64,000 nucleotides of DNA from JBKCUI01 sp052161625 (GTDB lineage: Bacteria; Planctomycetota; Planctomycetia; Pirellulales; Pirellulaceae): the NCBI GenBank assembly GCA_052161625.1, contig CP197412.1; one strand, written 5' to 3'. Below are positions 7,163-16,531 of the stretch, piece by piece. Every line of letters starts with the position of its first letter. Position 1 is the first letter of the stretch. The position numbers were made by a program, and so were the translations under genes. The notes under the pieces are model-generated. The model was given only the letters and a program-made list of their open reading frames with translations. It was not told the DNA's origin and searched no databases.

Positions 7163-9249
7163 TACTTTGCCTCGTTCACTTTGTTTTCGAGATCTCGCAG
7201 CAAATCATCCTGGAGCCACTGCTGCATAATCTTTCGAGTCGAATCGACCATTTCATCAATTTTCTTCTGCAAAACGGGACCGACGCGACCTCGCGATTCA
7301 TCGGTCGCGCGTCTCTGAACGGACTCGATCTGCTCCGACATTCGCTCGTAGTTCTTGATCCGTTTGAGATCTTCGAGGATGGCTTGCGCTTCCGAAAGCT
7401 TGCCTTCTTTGAGCTTCGAATTGACGCGTGACTCCAAAATCTTGCGTCGCACGACCAAGTCGAGAACTTCGTTTTGAAGACCCTTTAGAAAAGCTTCCGT
7501 TTCCAAACGCCTGCGATCGTCGGGCAGTTTGGCTTCATCGAACGGATAGTACCCCGTGACAATAGGCAATCGGGCCAGAAGCGTGTCGCCGTTTTTTACG
7601 TAGTACAAGTAAAGTGGGACATTGATCTGTACCTCTCCCTTCGGCGGCTTCGGCGGCTTCGGCGGAGCTTTCGGTGCACTCTCATCGATCGCGATCGTTG
7701 CGTCGGTCACTTCGGGTTTCGGATAATCGGGAGGAGGGACGCTCTCTGTAATGATCTTTCGCGCTTCGGAGATTCCTGGGTTGCGACTATTTGTAGGAAT
7801 CTCGTACCGGATCTTAGGCGGGGCCATTTCCGTCAAGGGGAGTACCCCACGCCAATCGGTTCTACCCACCATTCGAAGGTCATCGCTCCCCGGAGTTCGC
7901 AAGTACACTTCGGCTCCCGGAACCGACCTTGGTGCAACGTTTTGTGGCATTCCAAACGGTGGCCTGAACTTCAAATGAAGCTCGGATGCCGGGTATTGGG
8001 TGGTCACTTTGAGCCCCAGTCTTTGCGTTCGCCGATTCTTTGCAGCCGTCAACGCGCCGCGACTAGCCGCGAAGATCGCGCCGTAGTAGAGGGACGTCTT
8101 ATCGATCTTTTCGGTCGCCGCAATAAAAGTAAACGGCAGCGATTGAAGCACAGTCGGATTGCCGTTCATATCGTCTCGCCGAATGAACGGAATGACGACA
8201 TCTCCCAGCCCAATCTGAGCGGGATGGGACTCTCCGGTGATGAGGCCCGCTGCACGCACGCGCATCGTGGCGCTGAAGTTATCGGTTTCCTCGATCCGAA
8301 CCATGGGAGTGAAACTCGATCGCAGCAGTCTCGCAATGCTTCCGCCAAGGTCCTGGGGCCGTAGCACTTTTTCCGTTCCGAGATCACCCATGCGCCGGAC
8401 CAACGAGTCCATTTCCTTTGTCCGAACGCGGTAAGCGCCATCGACCAAATCGATCGCCACCATGTAGATCTTGTCATAGTCTCTGAGCAACGCCTCGGGC
8501 TGCCATGGCAATCGAGCCGGAATGGATCGAGAGACATCTCGAACAGCAGCAAGCTCCGTTTTTGGTACCAACGCTGCGACAATTTCCCCTTCTTCCAAGG
8601 CTTGCTTTAGCGACTCCAAATCACCCGAAAAGGATTGCAGTTTGTCTGAAAACTTCTTCCACTTCTCGTCGGCTTCAAAAGGACCAACTTCACGTTTGAG
8701 ACCCGCAAACGGAAGGGGCAGAACATGGAAGGCGTTGATTCGCTCGACTGCGGATTCAAATGTTCTCACGCTCAGGAGGCTCGCAGCCCGCGCGGCGGCG
8801 TCCTCCAGTTCCTTGATCTGCTCCTTCGTCATCTTCAGCCGCTTCGCCTCTTCCTCCGCAGTGAGTTTCATGGGAGGAGGGGGAGGATTCAATTCAAGGA
8901 ATTTTGCTTTGGCTGCATCCGACTTCCCGACGACCAGCGTCATCTCCCTGGCCAGGACTTGATTGACCGTTAGCTCGTCGATTCGGTAGAGGACCGAACC
9001 GTACAAAGAGTCGGGAGTCGATTGAACGCGGATATTCCAAGTGCCACCAAAGTCCGCTTCGCATCGCTTTTGGATTTGCTGATAGAGGTCTTTCTCGGCG
9101 TCTTGATCGAGCTGCAAACTAGGGGAGAGACTTACCCAAACATTGACGCGATAGGGAGCGAACTCCCACACATTACCCTGTCCGTGCGCACTCCACGAAA
9201 AGACTAGCATCGCGATGGACGCCAGCCATAGACTTCGAATTGGGATCAT
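7162..9249 (-). CDS. Large secreted protein of unknown function in ExbB/ExbD operon
   Basis: About 695 residues; I do not recognise a named domain. The start chosen, ATG 9249, forms an ATGA overlap with the stop of the upstream binding-protein gene and begins a clean signal peptide (MIPIRSLWLASIAMLVF, cleavage near AHGQ). The mature part starts YRVNVWVSLSPSLQLDQDAE and contains a Pro-rich PPPPPMKLTAEEEAKRLK segment, a beta-rich middle, a second Pro/Lys-rich linker (PKAPPKPPKPPKG) and a predicted helical C-terminal third (SKLKEGKLSEAQAILEDL). The Pro/Lys linkers resemble periplasm-spanning segments, such as those of TonB, but no TonB C-terminal domain is evident. It likely works in the periplasm with its operon partners. 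Confidence 0.78.
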   Translation of the reverse strand: MIPIRSLWLASIAMLVFSWSAHGQGNVWEFAPYRVNVWVSLSPSLQLDQDAEKDLYQQIQKRCEADFGGTWNIRVQSTPDSLYGSVLYRIDELTVNQVLAREMTLVVGKSDAAKAKFLELNPPPPPMKLTAEEEAKRLKMTKEQIKELEDAAARAASLLSVRTFESAVERINAFHVLPLPFAGLKREVGPFEADEKWKKFSDKLQSFSGDLESLKQALEEGEIVAALVPKTELAAVRDVSRSIPARLPWQPEALLRDYDKIYMVAIDLVDGAYRVRTKEMDSLVRRMGDLGTEKVLRPQDLGGSIARLLRSSFTPMVRIEETDNFSATMRVRAAGLITGESHPAQIGLGDVVIPFIRRDDMNGNPTVLQSLPFTFIAATEKIDKTSLYYGAIFAASRGALTAAKNRRTQRLGLKVTTQYPASELHLKFRPPFGMPQNVAPRSVPGAEVYLRTPGSDDLRMVGRTDWRGVLPLTEMAPPKIRYEIPTNSRNPGISEARKIITESVPPPDYPKPEVTDATIAIDESAPKAPPKPPKPPKGEVQINVPLYLYYVKNGDTLLARLPIVTGYYPFDEAKLPDDRRRLETEAFLKGLQNEVLDLVVRRKILESRVNSKLKEGKLSEAQAILEDLKRIKNYERMSEQIESVQRRATDESRGRVGPVLQKKIDEMVDSTRKIMQQWLQDDLLRDLENKVNEAK

Positions 9250-11666
9250 CGGACTTGGATCCTCCATTTTTGAACGTCCTGGTAGAGTCCGATCGGTCGT
9301 TTCGCAACTCCTTGGATTTCGGTCCTGTACGCGAACGTCTCACTCACCTGCCAAAGCGGGAGGACGGGAAGATGGGCAGCGACGAGGGCATGTAAATCTT
9401 GACATCCCTCCCGGACCTCGCGCCAATTCCTAGCTGCATTGAGTTTCCCGAGCGCTTGAACGATGTATTGATTATTTGTTTCGGCTGGACCACCCACTCC
9501 GAACAGTCGCTCCGCATCCGTGACGGGTTCCCACAATGCCGCGGACATGTAGAGAATATCGATTGAATCGTCCTCCATCTTCGGAAGCTCGTCGTAGACC
9601 ACTAACTTTCCATCGACCCCGATGATCTTCCATGCTTGCAAGATCGCTTGTCCCGCCACACGGGCGGCTTCAAAGTTTGGGACACCCAATCGGATAACAG
9701 GTAGCTTGGGTGCGGGCTCTTTTCGCTTGGCAGCTCGCGATGCTTGATTCGCTTGCGACAACATCACCAATACCGTTGCCGTCCGCGGATCGTAGGCAGG
9801 TTCCTCGACGGAGAGATTGTATGCGTAAGCAAGAGCATCGGTCTCGCTTGCACCTGCGGGGAAAGGACCCGAAATAAGCCGGTCGACTGGGCTCGGGTTC
9901 CCTCCCAAAATTTCGTCGCTCAAAATAGCGGATCGATTGATGGCGTATAGCAAAGCACGACGAAATTCGCGATCTTCGAAGAACGGTCCCTTTCCTTTAG
10001 GAACCAACATGTGCACCATGGGCAGTGCGTACGGTTCGGTCTTGATATATCGATAACCACCCAGCCTGCGAGCGTCTGCAGGAAAGAGACGATCTATAAA
10101 TTCGAGTTCGCCTTTTAAGAGATCGTTGATCGCTTGCTTTGGATCTTCGTAATAGACCTCTTGAATTTCTCTCGGTTGAAAATCGGCTGCGACCGATTCC
10201 CCTGTCCACTCAAATCGCTTTCGTTCATCTTCCTCCGCTTTCAATTGGTAGCTAGCGCGGACGAAGCTTTGTTCACCTTGGTTCGGTAACTGCCACTGCA
10301 TCATGGCTTGGGGCAAAACGTGAGGTTGTCGCAATCGAATTCTCAATCTCTCCGGTCCCAAAACCGAGACGGACTCGAAGATAGAAGCCCAGCCCGGAAC
10401 GTAGAGCGGGTGGCGAACGTTCGCTCTCTGCAAAAGGGCTTGCGACAAGAACAGGCTATCAGGGACCGTCGCGCTATCGACATTCTGCAGGGTAAGGTCT
10501 AACTGCATCCGATCATCGCTGTAAATTGCGTTGCCGTAGCTGAATTGATAGATCCCCCCCTCGGGGCCCGTATTTCGGAATGAGAAAACCGGGGTCGATG
10601 TTAGCTGGCCGAGACGGAACGCAGGCCAATCTGCCAACGCGGCGGTGTCTGGCTTCGATGCTCGCTGGAAAACGCCGACTCGCACGAGCGGGAATTCTTT
10701 GATGAGTTCATTGAGAAAGTCTTTGCCTCCCTCCAACTCTGGTTCGATCTCAAGCATCCTAACGGCAGCTTGCCGCGCACGGCCGTAGTCCCCTGCCTGG
10801 CGAAATTCCGTCGCGCGCGTGCGATAGGTCTCGGCTAACTCCTGAAAGCGAGACTTCGCTTTCTCGACCACTGGAAGCTTTCCAGGGTATTGCTTGTCCA
10901 AGCGTAGGATCATGGAGCGAGCCACCCCGAGTTCGTTTCGGGAAAATAGGTCATCGATCAATTTCGAAGCGACCGATGAAATAGCTGTCTGCACATCTTC
11001 GGTTCGGAAATTCGGAAATCGCCGCTGTAGTTCTTCCAAGGCTGCGAGAGTGTGGGGGAGGTCGCCCGAGGCCGCCATGTCTCTCGCGGAGGAAAAGAGA
11101 AACTCCTGATGCAACGCTTGGACATTCGACGACTGCGGATAGTTATCGCGCAAGTAAACCAGATGCTCAAAGGCTTCGGAGTAATCTTTATTGGCAAGCA
11201 ACTTCTTGGCGCGGTCGAGTACCAGCTCTTCCCAAAGGACAATCTTTGAGATGTCTTTCCATTGAATCTCGTACAGGCGACCGGGAAACAAGTTCAAGAC
11301 GCAACGGAGCTTCTCCGTAGGCTTTGGAGAGCTAGGGACTTTCCGGTCAGGTAGGTCAAGCAAATTTACTTGGACGCTCTTACCTCCATGTTCGGCCGTC
11401 ACCACGATGACATCGAACGGGGGGGCGTCCAGGATCGAGCCCGTCACGCCAATCTCCTCCAGCACTTGATCGATCGACTGGGCTCTGCACGGACTGATAA
11501 CAGCCATCATCGCTAACATCGCGATCATCAAGACCCAACTTCGGTCGATCGAGAGTCTAGCGATACGTCGAAGCATATTCCCAACGACGGTGTAAGGTCG
11601 GGGCGTCGGTTGCGTTTCGGTGAAGGATGACGATTCCATCAGGATCTGGTTTGGCATGTTTATCAT
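9246..11666 (-). CDS. Family-5-like (peptide/nickel type) extracellular solute-binding protein
   Basis: About 806 residues. A long N-terminal lead contains a likely signal anchor or peptide (residues near WVLMIAMLAMMAVISPC, ending RAQS). A helical, TPR-like region follows (TLAALEELQRRFPNF, RATEFRQAGDYGRARQ). The C-terminal 500 residues resemble SBP_bac_5: FRRALLYAINRSAIL followed by GNPSPVDRLISGPFP, a hinge-like LPVIRLGVPN, and AHLPVLPLWQVSETFAYR near the end. Such proteins bind oligopeptides or other ligands for ABC importers, but no permease or ATPase gene is present here. The start overlaps the upstream stop as TGATG (ATG 11666; a GTG three bases earlier is possible). Here it sits with a proton-motive motor instead of an ABC transporter. 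Confidence 0.78.
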   Translation of the reverse strand: MINMPNQILMESSSFTETQPTPRPYTVVGNMLRRIARLSIDRSWVLMIAMLAMMAVISPCRAQSIDQVLEEIGVTGSILDAPPFDVIVVTAEHGGKSVQVNLLDLPDRKVPSSPKPTEKLRCVLNLFPGRLYEIQWKDISKIVLWEELVLDRAKKLLANKDYSEAFEHLVYLRDNYPQSSNVQALHQEFLFSSARDMAASGDLPHTLAALEELQRRFPNFRTEDVQTAISSVASKLIDDLFSRNELGVARSMILRLDKQYPGKLPVVEKAKSRFQELAETYRTRATEFRQAGDYGRARQAAVRMLEIEPELEGGKDFLNELIKEFPLVRVGVFQRASKPDTAALADWPAFRLGQLTSTPVFSFRNTGPEGGIYQFSYGNAIYSDDRMQLDLTLQNVDSATVPDSLFLSQALLQRANVRHPLYVPGWASIFESVSVLGPERLRIRLRQPHVLPQAMMQWQLPNQGEQSFVRASYQLKAEEDERKRFEWTGESVAADFQPREIQEVYYEDPKQAINDLLKGELEFIDRLFPADARRLGGYRYIKTEPYALPMVHMLVPKGKGPFFEDREFRRALLYAINRSAILSDEILGGNPSPVDRLISGPFPAGASETDALAYAYNLSVEEPAYDPRTATVLVMLSQANQASRAAKRKEPAPKLPVIRLGVPNFEAARVAGQAILQAWKIIGVDGKLVVYDELPKMEDDSIDILYMSAALWEPVTDAERLFGVGGPAETNNQYIVQALGKLNAARNWREVREGCQDLHALVAAHLPVLPLWQVSETFAYRTEIQGVAKRPIGLYQDVQKWRIQVR

Positions 11667-14600
11667 CACTCGTTCGCGCTCGGGACAGGAACGGCGATGA
11701 CGGTTCCTTCATCACCGGCGACCAAAGCGGCGTTCCCCTCCACGATCGGTGCAAGGTATACGGGCTCGCCAATCGTGGCCTTACCCACGATCTTTCCTTC
11801 TGTCGGTGAGATTCGCAGCAAGTCGCCGGTGGCCGTTCCAATCAATAAATCGCTTTCGACAATCGCAGGGCGACCTCGCAACTGAATTCGATCCAAGCTA
11901 CTTGCCCAAACCTTCTTCCCTTTGTCGTCGGCCGCAACAAGCCCCTCGATTTCGCTATACGCGAGAACGAGATTCACATCGCCCGATTGAACCGAATAAG
12001 GCCCCCAAGCAAACCGACCCTCTACAGGCAGGGACGCAAAGAGCTTCAATTCAATGCCATCGAAGAAATCAAGCTGATCTCCAGAGTCATTGGTACTTAC
12101 CGCGACAACGGTGTTGTTGAGAACCGAGAGGCGGCCCTTCAGTTTACGATCAAGATCTTGCTGCAAAATGGTCCGCAACTGTTTTCCTGTCGAAAGCTTG
12201 TAGATGCTCCGAGCTTCATCGGCGATCACAATGCTTTGCTTGTCCGGTAGCAGGACCGGATTCAGCCAACGTGGTTGCTCTCCAGCCGAAATCGTGGGTT
12301 GAAATGGAACCCCAACGATTTGTGCGTTGTCCGGATCGACCAATACCAATTGAGAATTGGTTAGGGGGACGACAACCAGATTACCAACCGCGATGGGATC
12401 ATTGGCCGCCGTGGCACCGCCGAAGTCGATCGATACCAGCCTGCTCACGCTTCTCGAGCGAGATGGATCGATCAAAAGCAATTGGTTTTCCTTCTCCGCA
12501 TTGAACACCACCAACTTGCCGTCTTGCAGAGTCACCGACGAAATAAACTTCATCAAGCGTTGATTGCGACCGAAGTTTTCGATTTGAATGACCGGAGACG
12601 GATTGGTGAATTGCTCGGGGGTAAATTGGTAAACGGCTCCCTGGGCCGTCAACGCAGTCCATTGTTTCGCGTCCCCTGCGAGCGCTGTGACAGGAACTCC
12701 TATATCGGTCTCCCAATTTAGCTCGCCCGACTGCGCATTGATGCTTGCGACACGGACTCCCAAATTGCCTCGTACCATCCGAGCGTGGATGACAGAATTA
12801 CCCGCTTGAAGCGGTTTGGCCACGAACATATCACCGTCTTCTTTTTGCCAAGAGCGGTTTAGTTTCTGGCTGCTTACTTGGATTTGATACAAACCAATTC
12901 GATTGGATGCCAAGTACAGATCTGTCCCGATCATCAAAGGCCAATTCACGATGGGATCGGTCTCCTTCTCGATCGATCCAGCCATTTTCTGAACCTTCTC
13001 GCGATTGCTCGATAGGTCGACTTCAAAGATTGCGACTTCGCCGAGATTGGTGGTCACTACAAAACGCCGACCATCGACTTGCGGGTCGACGACGAAATGC
13101 CCCTTGAAGCGTATCGGAATTTGACCGCTTGGTTGGATATCCAATCCTTCGTCGTTGGTCGTATAGACTTTCAAGTAGGAGTAGTCGGGACCGGTGTTCT
13201 CAAATACCAAAAGGTGATTGAGGACCCAGATCGGAGCGATCGCAATGGTGCCTGGGTTGTGCCCGATATATTCCACTTCCTCGCATTGGCCGCCAGCTCG
13301 GGTGAATGCGTAGAGATTGGAATGGTCACCGACGACATAACGCATGCGTTTTCCAATCGCTCCACCCACTGGAACATCAGCTCCTTGAGGGACCTTCTTT
13401 CCCCATCGGACCGTTCCGGTGGCGGCGTCCAAACAGAAGGCTTGCCCGTCTTGCGTCGAGACAAAAACATCATCGCCATCGATTTGAGGTCGATGGACTT
13501 TGCCGGAGAATTTCGCCTCCCAAACGAGACTGCCATCGGACGCTTTCAATCGCTGAACGGTACTTCTCTCCGGGAAATGAACCAACACATCGCTATCCCC
13601 AGTGGAGCTGATCGACTGAGGGGCACCGGTCCAATCGTAACCGATAAACTGGCGCCAAAGTACCGAACCATCCCCGGATCGCAAGGCGACCAAGGAGCCT
13701 TTGAGTTTGAAGAACACGGGTTCGGTATCGCTCGCATTCCCCTGCCCGTTTCGATTTGTGAAAACAACGCGGCGAACCGGAGGGGAGGCCGCTTCTTCGG
13801 TGGAAAGAATGGGCGGCTGCGACACCGATTGGACGAGATCCTTTTGGAGTAAGGTGGCTGCAGCAAGCAGATCGTTCAATCGTTTATCGGTTTCAAGTAC
13901 AGGATATTTTCGGACCAAGTCTCGCCTGGTTTCGTATGTCTTATTCACCTCTTTCGCTTCATTCGATTTGGTCATCGTGTCGATCGCCACGAGCAAATCT
14001 TGGCCTCGCTGAATGTCGCGGGCGGCGCGCGATTGTCCTTCTTCGATCCCTTGGATACGAAGCGAGTTTTGCGTTCTTTCTTGAGGTCCTATGTAACGAG
14101 GGTCACGAATGAGAGCCATGTGCTCCGCAAGCCGATCAAGCAGTTTCTGGCGATCTTCCAGTGATTCGGTGTTGTCGATTCGAGAAATGAACTTGTCTGC
14201 GATACGAAGCAACATGTCCGACATATCGGGTCGAAGAACTCCCACTGCATCCTCCCCGGCGATCGAGGGAAGTAACTCTTGGGCTCGTGTTGCGGCGGTG
14301 GTGGGGTCGGCAACTTTTTCGGCATCCTCCCGAACGGTCGCGAGAACAGACCGCACCTTCGCTTCGCTCGCTCGATCATCCCTCGGGAATTTGTACGCGA
14401 AGTCGGTAAACAATTTCGCGGCGGTCTCGTAATCTCGGGCTTCGTATGTGGCCTCTGCACGATCGAAAGCTTCTTTTGCCGTCCCCTGTGTTACCCACCA
14501 AACCAATGGGACCAACGCGACGAGCAACAACAACAGAAAGAATCCAACCCCGAGAATGCGAAAGGACTCCCAAGCGTTTTTCGTAGGGGCTCCGCCTGCG

Positions 14601-15049
14601 ATGACTCGCTTTGGAAAGTCATCGACATCCAAATCCGATCGACTTACCGGTGCGGTCGTTGCAACGATTTCCACTGGGGTTTCATTCTCGTCTGATTCAC
14701 CCCGACCACTGGACTCGGAAACGACTTCTACGTCGACTTCATCCATGTCATCTGGCAGTAGATCTTCAACGGAGTCGTAGTCGCTGGGGACGGGGGGGTC
14801 GATGGGGCGTCCGCCTCGCAAAGCGGTCGTTGGATCGTTCGCGGAACGATCGAGCGACTCGTTCAACTCGGTGATCAGCTTGGTCGCTTGAAAGCGTGTC
14901 AATTGTCCGTTCTCGACCAGAAGCTTTGCGATCGCCTCTGGGGTTACCCGAACCTTAGACGTTTCGACTTGGCGGTAGAGCTCTTGGATGATCTCCGGAT
15001 CGAGCAGTCCACGACTTTCAAGCAAACGAATAAAAGCAGTTGCTGCCAT
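11666..15049 (-). CDS. Membrane-anchored PQQ-type beta-propeller protein
   Basis: A 1127-residue protein. Residues 1-65 form a small helical domain (ESRGLLDPEIIQELYRQ, LTRFQATKLI) of a kind I associate with planctomycete kinases and membrane proteins. An acidic linker follows, then one transmembrane segment at about 165-187 (ILGVGFFLLLLLVALVPL). The periplasmic part begins with a helical TPR-like stretch (EARDYETAAKLFTDFAYKF) and continues as a PQQ/Pyrrolo-quinoline-type propeller with blades such as GDGSVLWRQFIG, DGSLVWEAKFSG, ATGTVRWGKKVP and SGELNWETDIG. No dehydrogenase catalytic residues are apparent, so a scaffold role like BamB is more likely than an enzyme. It starts 3 bp after the zinc-ribbon ExbD stop and overlaps the binding-protein gene. 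Confidence 0.85.
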   Translation of the reverse strand: MAATAFIRLLESRGLLDPEIIQELYRQVETSKVRVTPEAIAKLLVENGQLTRFQATKLITELNESLDRSANDPTTALRGGRPIDPPVPSDYDSVEDLLPDDMDEVDVEVVSESSGRGESDENETPVEIVATTAPVSRSDLDVDDFPKRVIAGGAPTKNAWESFRILGVGFFLLLLLVALVPLVWWVTQGTAKEAFDRAEATYEARDYETAAKLFTDFAYKFPRDDRASEAKVRSVLATVREDAEKVADPTTAATRAQELLPSIAGEDAVGVLRPDMSDMLLRIADKFISRIDNTESLEDRQKLLDRLAEHMALIRDPRYIGPQERTQNSLRIQGIEEGQSRAARDIQRGQDLLVAIDTMTKSNEAKEVNKTYETRRDLVRKYPVLETDKRLNDLLAAATLLQKDLVQSVSQPPILSTEEAASPPVRRVVFTNRNGQGNASDTEPVFFKLKGSLVALRSGDGSVLWRQFIGYDWTGAPQSISSTGDSDVLVHFPERSTVQRLKASDGSLVWEAKFSGKVHRPQIDGDDVFVSTQDGQAFCLDAATGTVRWGKKVPQGADVPVGGAIGKRMRYVVGDHSNLYAFTRAGGQCEEVEYIGHNPGTIAIAPIWVLNHLLVFENTGPDYSYLKVYTTNDEGLDIQPSGQIPIRFKGHFVVDPQVDGRRFVVTTNLGEVAIFEVDLSSNREKVQKMAGSIEKETDPIVNWPLMIGTDLYLASNRIGLYQIQVSSQKLNRSWQKEDGDMFVAKPLQAGNSVIHARMVRGNLGVRVASINAQSGELNWETDIGVPVTALAGDAKQWTALTAQGAVYQFTPEQFTNPSPVIQIENFGRNQRLMKFISSVTLQDGKLVVFNAEKENQLLLIDPSRSRSVSRLVSIDFGGATAANDPIAVGNLVVVPLTNSQLVLVDPDNAQIVGVPFQPTISAGEQPRWLNPVLLPDKQSIVIADEARSIYKLSTGKQLRTILQQDLDRKLKGRLSVLNNTVVAVSTNDSGDQLDFFDGIELKLFASLPVEGRFAWGPYSVQSGDVNLVLAYSEIEGLVAADDKGKKVWASSLDRIQLRGRPAIVESDLLIGTATGDLLRISPTEGKIVGKATIGEPVYLAPIVEGNAALVAGDEGTVIAVPVPSANE

Positions 15050-15052
15050 CGA

Positions 15053-15964
15053 CTATTGAAACTCCTCGACCACTTGAACTTGAAAATTCGTGAATCCTTT
15101 ATCCCGCCCCGCATCCAACGCCGCGACTACGGCGGCATGGATGCAGTCGACATGGGCTTCGATCATGAGTTTGAGTTGATCCTCATTTGCACCTGTCACG
15201 ACCTCCGCACGCGCGTCGGAAAGTGCAAGCAACAAATCCTGCTTGCTACTCGCCTCTCGCTCATCCCCCCCAGGCAAAATAATGGTGTATCCATTGAACT
15301 CATCAATTTGCACTCGGACCAAATCGAAAACTGGCGGAGGCTCCGTCGCCATGGCCGCATTGTCCGACAGGGGCGGTGGTTCTTCAAACACCTTCTCTTT
15401 GCTGAAGGATGCGGTGATCATGAAGAAGATAAGCAAGAGGAACGTGACGTCGACCATGGGGGTCATGTCCATGTCATCTTTGGGTAGCTCCTTTTTGGGG
15501 AAGGAGATTTCCTCGGCTTCGTCTTCTCCATCGGCTAGCAAAGATTGCTCTCGTTCCAGCTCCAAGCTGACCTGTTCCAAGCTTCCCAGCAACAGACTGC
15601 TGCTTCGCGGACTTGAAACTGGATCTCGTTTCGTCCCTGTCGTGCCAGACGCGGAATCCAATACCAGCTCAGCGACCTCGATCTCCTCGGTTTCGATTCC
15701 CTCTGCTCCAGTCGGTTCTGCTAACTCAGCAGGCTCGAGCAACTCATCTTCCGATGTTGTCGATTTTTCTGGTTCGATCGATTTGTTCGCGAAGGGACTG
15801 GATGGAGAGTGGCTCTCGGGGGCATCTTTTGGTTCTGACTCCAGCTGCTTGCCTGGGACCGTGATACTGCCATTGCAGTGGGGGCAACGGATTTCTCGGC
15901 CTGACAATCGGTTGTTGACAGACAGAGCGGATTGACATTCAGGGCATGTAAGTCGAATCGACAT
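15053..15964 (-). CDS. ExbD/TolR-type biopolymer transport protein with N-terminal zinc ribbon
   Basis: A 303-residue protein, about twice the usual ExbD length. It begins with a zinc ribbon (CPEC at 7-10, CPHC at 27-30), followed by about 125 residues of acidic, Ser/Glu-rich linker. The ExbD module follows: DMDMTPMVDVTFLLLIFF, with the single transmembrane helix at about 169-187 and the proton-path Asp at 172. A periplasmic ExbD domain ends the protein (YTIILPGG, LKLMIEAHVDCIH). ExbD/TolR dimers sit in an ExbB/TolQ pentamer and use the proton gradient to do work on the periplasmic side. The cytoplasmic zinc ribbon is an unusual addition. Downstream of the second exbD by 3 bp. Confidence 0.9.
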   Translation of the reverse strand: MSIRLTCPECQSALSVNNRLSGREIRCPHCNGSITVPGKQLESEPKDAPESHSPSSPFANKSIEPEKSTTSEDELLEPAELAEPTGAEGIETEEIEVAELVLDSASGTTGTKRDPVSSPRSSSLLLGSLEQVSLELEREQSLLADGEDEAEEISFPKKELPKDDMDMTPMVDVTFLLLIFFMITASFSKEKVFEEPPPLSDNAAMATEPPPVFDLVRVQIDEFNGYTIILPGGDEREASSKQDLLLALSDARAEVVTGANEDQLKLMIEAHVDCIHAAVVAALDAGRDKGFTNFQVQVVEEFQ

Positions 15965-15967
15965 TGA

Positions 15968-16456
15968 TTAAAGCGCCTCCGAAACGGCAATGTTGATCAA
16001 TTTGTCTTCGCCAATCACTTCGCCGATTGCCTGTTTCACTTTATTCAATTGACCCGAGGTAACATTTCCTTCCGCGCGAATTAAGACCTCGGTCTTGCGC
16101 CCCGATTCCAACTCCAGTTGAACGTATTCGCTGATCTCTGCCGCTTGCTGTTCTGGGTCGTCCGAGAAGAGCGTTCCATCCCCGCGAGCCACAATCGGCG
16201 CCTCTCCTGTCCCTCGGGTAACGATGACCGAAACACAGGCTTTGCTAGGGACCGTAGTCCCGTGTTTAGCGGGCGGAATATCGTAGGTCTTCTCCCCCGT
16301 CATCTTCGATGTGAGGATGAAGAAGATAAGAAGCAAGAATGTCAAATCGATCATCGGGGTGATATCCATCTCGTCATCCATGGGAGGACGAGGTGGCATC
16401 TGTACATCCTCAGGTGCAGATTCCTGTTCGAATGTATATTCGACGCTGCTGGACAT
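15968..16456 (-). CDS. exbD: ExbD/TolR-type biopolymer transport protein
   Basis: A compact ExbD (162 residues). I start at ATG 16456 because an AGGAG ribosome site ends five bases upstream; a TTG at 16477 is in frame but less likely. The Pro-rich cytoplasmic tail (MPPRPPMDDEMDITPM) leads into the transmembrane helix IDLTFLLLIFFILTSKM, which keeps the conserved Asp. The periplasmic domain includes VIVTRGTGEAPIV and VLIRAEGNVTSGQLNKV. It is the first of two ExbD genes placed after the ExbB gene; paired ExbD paralogs suggest a heterodimeric or alternative stator-like rotor set. Part of the eight-gene operon. Confidence 0.92.
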   Translation of the reverse strand: MSSSVEYTFEQESAPEDVQMPPRPPMDDEMDITPMIDLTFLLLIFFILTSKMTGEKTYDIPPAKHGTTVPSKACVSVIVTRGTGEAPIVARGDGTLFSDDPEQQAAEISEYVQLELESGRKTEVLIRAEGNVTSGQLNKVKQAIGEVIGEDKLINIAVSEAL

Positions 16457-16531
16457 GGATTCTCCTGGAGTCTCCAAGGAACGAAATCAACTCGATCGCA
16501 AACGAAATACGGAAGTACTCTTCTGCATTCG

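Noticed and set aside
9246..11666. Complete ABC peptide importer
   Set aside because: Only a binding-protein-like gene is present; no permease or ATPase gene adjoins it.
13079..13852. 257-codon plus-strand frame inside the large propeller gene
   Set aside because: It is antisense to continuous propeller blades and shows no start signal or domain.
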